The notes beneath the pieces are model-generated. The model saw only the letters and a list, made by a program, of their open reading frames with translations. It was not told where the DNA came from and made no database searches. Positions 32,560 to 37,593 of a stretch of DNA of 37,593 bases are shown here, piece by piece. The translations under genes and the position numbers were made by a program. The stretch is from Lactifluus volemus (taxonomy: Eukaryota; Basidiomycota; Agaricomycetes; Russulales; Russulaceae). The first letter of the stretch is position 1. Every line of letters starts with the position of its first letter. The stretch covers positions 1-37,593 of the forward strand of contig WTXI01000337.1 in assembly GCA_022376515.1 (NCBI GenBank), given 5' to 3'.

Positions 32560-32745
32560 ATGTCCACGACCAATTTTCTACGACGTATCACTGTTAACAA
32601 GCTCGTGGGTGTTCAAGCCTCAGACAGGTCCGTCAAAGATAAGGAAATCGGCGTCTTACCTGCGTTTACGGTCACTGTCGATGATCCTCAGAACTTGAAG
32701 GTTGGAGATATCCGTGGGTTCGCCGTCTACTCTACGACCTACAGT
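32560..32745 (+). pseudogene. PX-domain fragment resembling Vps5/sorting nexin 1
   Basis: The translation NKLVGVQASDRSVKDKEIGV, LPAFTVTVDDPQ and VGDIRGFAVYSTTY resembles the start of the PX (phosphoinositide-binding) domain of fungal Vps5, a retromer subunit acting in endosome-to-Golgi recycling. The usual core in this family is VDDPQ-KVGDPIR followed by YTVHT; here two extra residues and a missing Pro alter it. Sequence after 32745 does not continue as a recognisable PX or BAR domain in any frame, although RYEYTL near 32806 may be a trace of the RRYSDF motif. Most likely a broken or partial duplicate. The family call is from memory of the motif. Confidence 0.5.
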
Positions 32746-32749
32746 ATCA

Positions 32750-33990
32750 CGTCGCTTCCTTCCTTCCAGTTTCTCTTAACAGTTGCCCTAATCGCCCTCT
32801 TTCACGGTATGAATATACACTTTCGGGGGAACTCTGGTCTTCCCTTTCGCCTAGTCTGCACGTCCGGACATTCCCCTTCTGAAGGCGCTTGGCAAGCCTG
32901 AAAGTTTGGCCACCATGTATCTGTATGCTTGCCTTCTTTTCGCAAAATTTCCGGTGTGTGACATGACAGTTCGTTAGATCATTATCGACTCCTTGTCGCG
33001 CCATTCCTCCGGATCGTCGGTGCCTGCATAGAAGGGCCCTTTTTCAGAGAGATCACATGGGCACACTGGCAAGCGAGACGAAGACAAGGTGCGGAGCACA
33101 CACAGAACTGGACATCCATTCCCCCTCACGGGCCAGTGGGTGACTTATCGTGCTTGCACCGATTTGAAGGACGATCGACGACATGGACTCACGAATGGGA
33201 TTCTCCAATTTCGTCATGCGCCACATAAATGAATTCATGAGGCCCCCGCTGCATAGCTGAGTGTCTCTCATCTGCCGAACCATGAATGAAAATGGTTATT
33301 ATGATTGTATGTCCAGTCGTCACCACGTAGCTCCATGGATTGTCAACAATGAAGGGTTTTGAATAGAATGATTCTGTTGCGCGGTACGAAATGAGAAGGA
33401 CATGACAACGTTGCATGGCCCAAACTTTACAGATTCACCAACGATTTGTTGGTAGAGATTGGGGCCTCAGGCTCTGGCTCGGCTTGCGTCTAGGGCAGAT
33501 GTTTTGATCACGTGACTGTAGAGCGAAAAAACACGTTTTTCTATCTATTTTCTTTTCGTTGCTCTGTTGTCCGTTTGGGGTATCATCCCCTTTCTTTCCA
33601 TAGCTCCCATAAGGCCATTTTGTATAGGGGGATATATATATTTGTATAGCTGTGCACGCTCTCTTTGGCTGCGTGGATGAATGCCGAATTGTTCACAGGT
33701 TAAAGTGCAGCGTAGATCAAGTATGATATTTGGTGCTGGTTGAGTCTGGAGTCATATGGGTCTTACAACGAGTTGGATACAACAGGAATATCGGCCCCGA
33801 CAAACAAAAACTGGTGAGTGAAAATTAAAAAAAAGGGAGAGAATACAGATTAGGCAACGGGCAAAGCTGGAAAGCTCGGGCCCATGCAGTGCGTTGGAAG
33901 TGTAGGATGGGTGATTCCTCCCCTTCGTCTGCGCCTGCCTGTCTTTTCCGTGCTGCTGTGCTGTGTGGATAGACCGACAAATGTAAAAAG
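32750..33990. other. Interval without a recognised gene
   Basis: The 33053-33283 minus ORF (76 aa) and others are short and unrecognised. From 33480 to 33840 the sequence is AT-rich with T/A runs and a CACGTGAC site at 33510. It lies downstream of the CAP-D2 copy 2 stop. Confidence 0.35.
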
Positions 33991-33991
33991 T

Positions 33992-36900
33992 TCAGCTACG
34001 GTAAGCGAAAATCATGACGGACGAATACGCACTCCTCCGTGTCGTCCGTTTCTTGGCTGCGGCTTTCTTGCCTTCCACGCGCTTCTCAAACGCTTGGTCT
34101 TCCGCGCATTGCCTCAGGCGCTCTCCCAAAGCCTACATATTTAAAATCAGTGTCGCGTATATGAAACGAAACACCACAATTATGGGAAACGCACGGATTC
34201 AAACTCGTTCAGCTCAGAATCCGGCTCGTTCGCAGCTTTATTAGATCGAGCCTTATTGAAAAAAAAAAAAACCTCTTCGTGTAAGGTGTCGCGGTAAATG
34301 GGCAGGCCTTCGATAAGTTTTTTCACTGAGCGTTCATATCTGAACGGCAGCAGCGACAGACAAAATGCAATGTCGCGCCACTGGCGGGTATCATCAGTGA
34401 GCCGGAACCGCTGACAGAGCTTTTCGACGATGTTCTCTGCTCGTTTTTCCCTCCAATAAAGGTGAACATGCAACGCATCGTACGCTGGAACTCTTCTTTG
34501 CCCATCGCGTATTCGCCAACGAGAGGTGGCTGATCACTGGCAGCGGAACCCAAAATCATTGTTTAAAAAAACTCGCGAAAATCCAAGAGAAAGTGTACGC
34601 GTTCCGCAATATGCGTTCGAGACATCGCCCAGTTGGCCTTTGACCCTGATCATTCCGTTGACGATGAGATGCGTGGCACCGTCAACGTGTCCTCGGACAA
34701 ACCCGGGTACAACTCATCGCTGTTCTCATCGACGATTGTGCTGAAAGTGACTGCGACGTCACCGAGCGTGATCGCGATGCTATTCCGATGTTCGAATCCC
34801 TCGACGTCTCCAGGATGCGGAAGAGCAAATGATGGCTCGCGTCGCCACCGCCCGCAGCGTCGTGTTCTGTCCAAAATATTTTGGTTGGTGCTGAGCGGGG
34901 AAATGTTAGAGATTCACTAACCTTGAATAGTCGGGCCGACCGCATATACGGACCAATAGAGGCCCATTTAGTGCGAGGCGCGAATCGGGACCGTACACGA
35001 GCTCCGTCTCGCGCACGGCAGCTATGCGGTCGCCGATCTCATCCTCCGCATTTCCAGCAACCTGGTCAAGCTCCTCCCATCCTTACTCGCAGCATCGTTT
35101 CCGGTATCCCTTGCGATCTTCTCAGCTACAAAGAACGTGAGAAGAAGAAAAAAAGAGGCAGTCGTGAATGCACGTCAGAAGACACATATTTCCTGTTTTT
35201 GGCGCTTCCACTCGCGTTCGACGAGTTCCAAGTAGACAATGTACTTGACCCGCGACGTGACCCACTACAAAGAGTAGTTGGCTCAGCTCGAATGCGTCCC
35301 CAATTTCATCGCTATTCTTTGCGGCGATCCCGTTAGAGCTCCCTGCATCGATCCAGGCACGGTTGAGATCAACGCCTGTGCGCTCAGTGGTAGATCCTCA
35401 TCCATCGCATCCGCATCCGGTAACGCAGAGGACACCTGTTCTTCGGCAGCGGAAGGTACCGGTCTCTGTCGCCGGCGGAACACACGCGCGACAGGGTTTT
35501 AATAAGCGTATCGCTCAGCACGTCCGGACGGTCCGGCTGGTCTCCGAGCGGGTAGACGGTGTTGATGGCTTGTTCGGTGAGCGCAAACCACTCGTGTGAG
35601 CGACACAGGTGCTCGATAGCTTCTTGAAGTTTGCGGAAGACGGGACTGTCCATCTCGAGGCGGACTCGGAGCCTTCCACGGCTCTAAAGGACTCTAGTTC
35701 GTCCTTGTCCATGATACTGTCGACCTCGTCCGAATCACCACCTTTGTCCCCATCTTCCTCATCAACATCCGTCGCGTCTTCGTATCTTTGTTTCGACGCC
35801 TGTTCAACGAAAAATCAGCAACAAACTCGTTGTTCGAGGGGACGGCATTTACTGCGGTCGCTTCTTTACGAGCCGAGCCGCAAAGACTCGGCAGGCTCAT
35901 CCCGTCCGCTTCTCCCGCATTTCCAGATAGGGTGTCACCTTTTCCGTTTTCTGCAACTCCTTCACCACCGATCTTCCCACTCCTCCATCCCGAGCAAGCC
36001 GCCGTGCATCAATCCGTACGGAGGCGTTGCCATCAGCTTGATGATCAACCAAATCGCGTTCCTGCCCACGCCTGCCACCTTATCCTCGAGTGCTGACACC
36101 GCCCACGTGTGATGGCGAGGCGCTGTTTGGGAAATTTCACGGGTAGGTCGCAGAGTCGGCTGAGGACGGTGAGCACTTTGGAGCGCACATAGGAGGAAAG
36201 GTCGAGAGTGCGCTCGAGGAGCAGATCATAGAGACCGTTGAGCGTCTGGTGCGCGTCACTCGTGAGATCTTCAGAGCAAGCGAGCTCGCGATGAGACAGC
36301 CGATGAGATAAGACTGTTTATGGATGTAGCGTAAGGCCCCGTAGACACTTGAAGAGAGTGAGAGAGTGTAGGAAAATGCACCTCTGAGTCCAAGGGTGAA
36401 AGCAGCAAGCTAATCTGCTTCAGGACTGTCGCGGAGCCCCACTCTGCGAATTGTGTGAGGAACCTAGAAACGTTCCTTGGGCCATTGGTATCTTCCGCAT
36501 TGAAGCTCTTCGCAGCGATCTCCGGAGGATCTCCTCGCCGAGTTGTGCATGGTCGAATTCCTTCAACAGCACGTTAAGACACCCTGCCATGGGTTCAGAA
36601 AGGTGCTCGTAGTACTGCAAGGATTGCATGATCGAGGTCTGTGCGGCAGGTCCATGCCCGTGATGTTTGACCGCGAGACAGATGACTTTGTAGACTCGAA
36701 GCTTGATAGGCTGGGACTTCATGTACTGCTCATTCTCCGTGACTGATACGCAGGCGCAGAGAGACACCTACCGAGCAAGGGACGTTTTGCCCTATAGTAA
36801 GCGAAAGCTGATACGGCGACCTTGTGAGGAATGACGCACCCGATAAAAGTATCCCTCTCCCCGCTCACAGTCCAAATCTTGGACGTCTTCAACTTCAAAC

Positions 36901-37490
36901 CTTGGCGATCAGCGTGAGAATAGGCACGATCTGGTCTTTCCATGACCATTCGGCTGCATTCTTGGAAGCAACTCTCGATTGCGTTGCCTTTCCGCCCCGT
37001 CCCTTCCGAGACTTTGCGGGTACCGTGCAGCGGACGCATCCTCGTCGGGTACGTTGACCTTCTCCACCGAGCGGGCCGACCAGTTGAGCAAGAAGACATA
37101 CATCTCCATCGGTATTTTATGTGCCGCGCACGTCTGCTGGTCTTCGTGATCGATGTCTGCGCGGCAGCATCCACCTCCGTGGCAAACCCAGACATGATAA
37201 CGTCGAGAGATTTGTTCATCAAGATACCGGGCACGGCATCGACGCATTTGAGAAAAGAGCACAAGATGTCAAACGTATCTGGAGATGTGACGGCTTCGAA
37301 GGACTCTACTATGGCCCGGATAGCCTCTGTAATAAACGATGAGTGGAGGATGTTATGAAAGCGTTTGCGACACACGTTGAAGCAAAGCGTCCATCTCTCC
37401 TGGTTGCATCGACCGTATGTCATGTTCATGCTAATAGAAAAATTCCCTGAATCTTGTAGAGCCTGACGCTACTCTTGGAGATCAAATTCA
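33992..37490 (-). pseudogene. Condensin subunit 1 (CAP-D2/Cnd1), near full-length copy 2
   Basis: Homology runs from the N-terminus (SEFDLQE near 37490) to the C-terminus. Recognisable blocks in order: LKCVDAVPGILMNKSLDVIM; FLLNWSARSVEKVNVPDEDA; ENEQYMKSQPIKLRVYK; LNGLYDLLLERTLDLSSYVR; the acidic linker; VFRKLQEAIEHLCRSHEWFA; NEIGDAFELSQLLFVVGH; DEIGDRIAAVRETELVYGPD; LGDVAVTFSTIVDENSDELY; FQRTMRCMFTFI; AENIVEKLCQRFRLTDDTRQ; WRDIAFCLSLLPFRYERSVK; NKAANEPDSELNEFES; and, past a GT-AG intron, LGERLRQCAEDQAFEKRVEG. Lesions: no start codon at the homologous place, TAG at about codon 8, multiple 1-nt indels (near 37157, 37025, 36895, 36745 and elsewhere), a poly-T replacement near 34260 and missing helical blocks. 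Introns are retained. Confidence 0.87.
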
Positions 37491-37523
37491 CTGGCGGTCG
37501 TTGGCCGTTGTTGCCAGTCCCGA

Positions 37524-37578
37524 ACGCGTCGGAGGGGCGTCGGTCACATGCTCGACGCGTGTAGTAACAGTCACGCGT
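37524..37578 (-). promoter_or_regulatory. MluI cell-cycle boxes upstream of CAP-D2 copy 2
   Basis: Three ACGCGT sites (37524-37529, 37555-37560, 37573-37578) lie in a block that is almost identical to 21021-21090 upstream of copy 1. In copy 1 the third site is degenerate. This is the expected signature of an MBF-type G1/S promoter, retained although the gene behind it is broken. Confidence 0.62.
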
Positions 37579-37593
37579 CACGTCCTTTGTGTT

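Noticed and set aside
33992..37490. CAP-D2 copy 2 as a processed retrocopy, given the A/T run near 34260
   Set aside because: Introns and the upstream ACGCGT promoter block are retained, and the A/T run is internal, not at the 3' end.
1..37593. tRNA or rRNA genes
   Set aside because: No tRNA-like B box in a plausible clover-leaf context was noticed; the ggttcgaa-like hit near 34790 is within CAP-D2 coding homology. A dedicated scan was not possible.

Overview
The window looks like accessory or subtelomere-like DNA from a mushroom-forming basidiomycete (Agaricomycetes). This rests on short 50-72 bp GT-AG introns, a tandem family of DUF6535 membrane proteins, a C2/NACHT/WD40 NLR-type gene, and condensin CAP-D2 remnants, all families I know from that class. 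The species cannot be named from sequence alone.

Layout. 1-18716: five tandem minus-strand DUF6535 copies (G1-G5, start codons 3.4-3.6 kb apart in the first four), with shared intron, promoter and 3' flank. G2 can be read as an intact gene from an internal start. G1 is split by a 3.1 kb inverted-repeat element that itself carries a 345 bp TA-flanked MITE. G3 has a 1-nt frameshift, G4 one nonsense codon, and G5 is an internally deleted relic with a 22-bp hairpin at the scar. 19300-20996: a partial, broken copy of the condensin subunit 1 gene (CAP-D2/Cnd1). 21342-26854: an NLR-type gene with an intact array of fourteen near-identical 43-aa WD40 repeats but a frameshifted C2/NACHT part. 26998-27096: three 33-bp tandem repeats upstream of it. 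27544-28716: a non-autonomous MULE-like transposon with 29-bp inverted repeats and a perfect 9-bp target-site duplication. About 28950-30220: a non-LTR retrotransposon tail. About 32560-32745: a PX-domain fragment resembling retromer Vps5/sorting nexin 1. 33992-37490: a second, nearly full-length but heavily broken CAP-D2 copy, whose upstream region shares MluI-type (ACGCGT) cell-cycle boxes with the first.

How it fits together. The only long undamaged reading frames are G2 and the WD40 array. The NLR and the DUF6535 array are both fast-evolving, tandemly amplifying families. The rest is duplicated housekeeping debris and transposons. This resembles a birth-and-death island in which allorecognition or immune-type genes expand and decay. 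Many lesions are single-base indels, some in homopolymers, so sequencing error must be excluded before each is taken as real. The two CAP-D2 copies, with different lesions plus large deletions, show that at least part of the decay is genuine.
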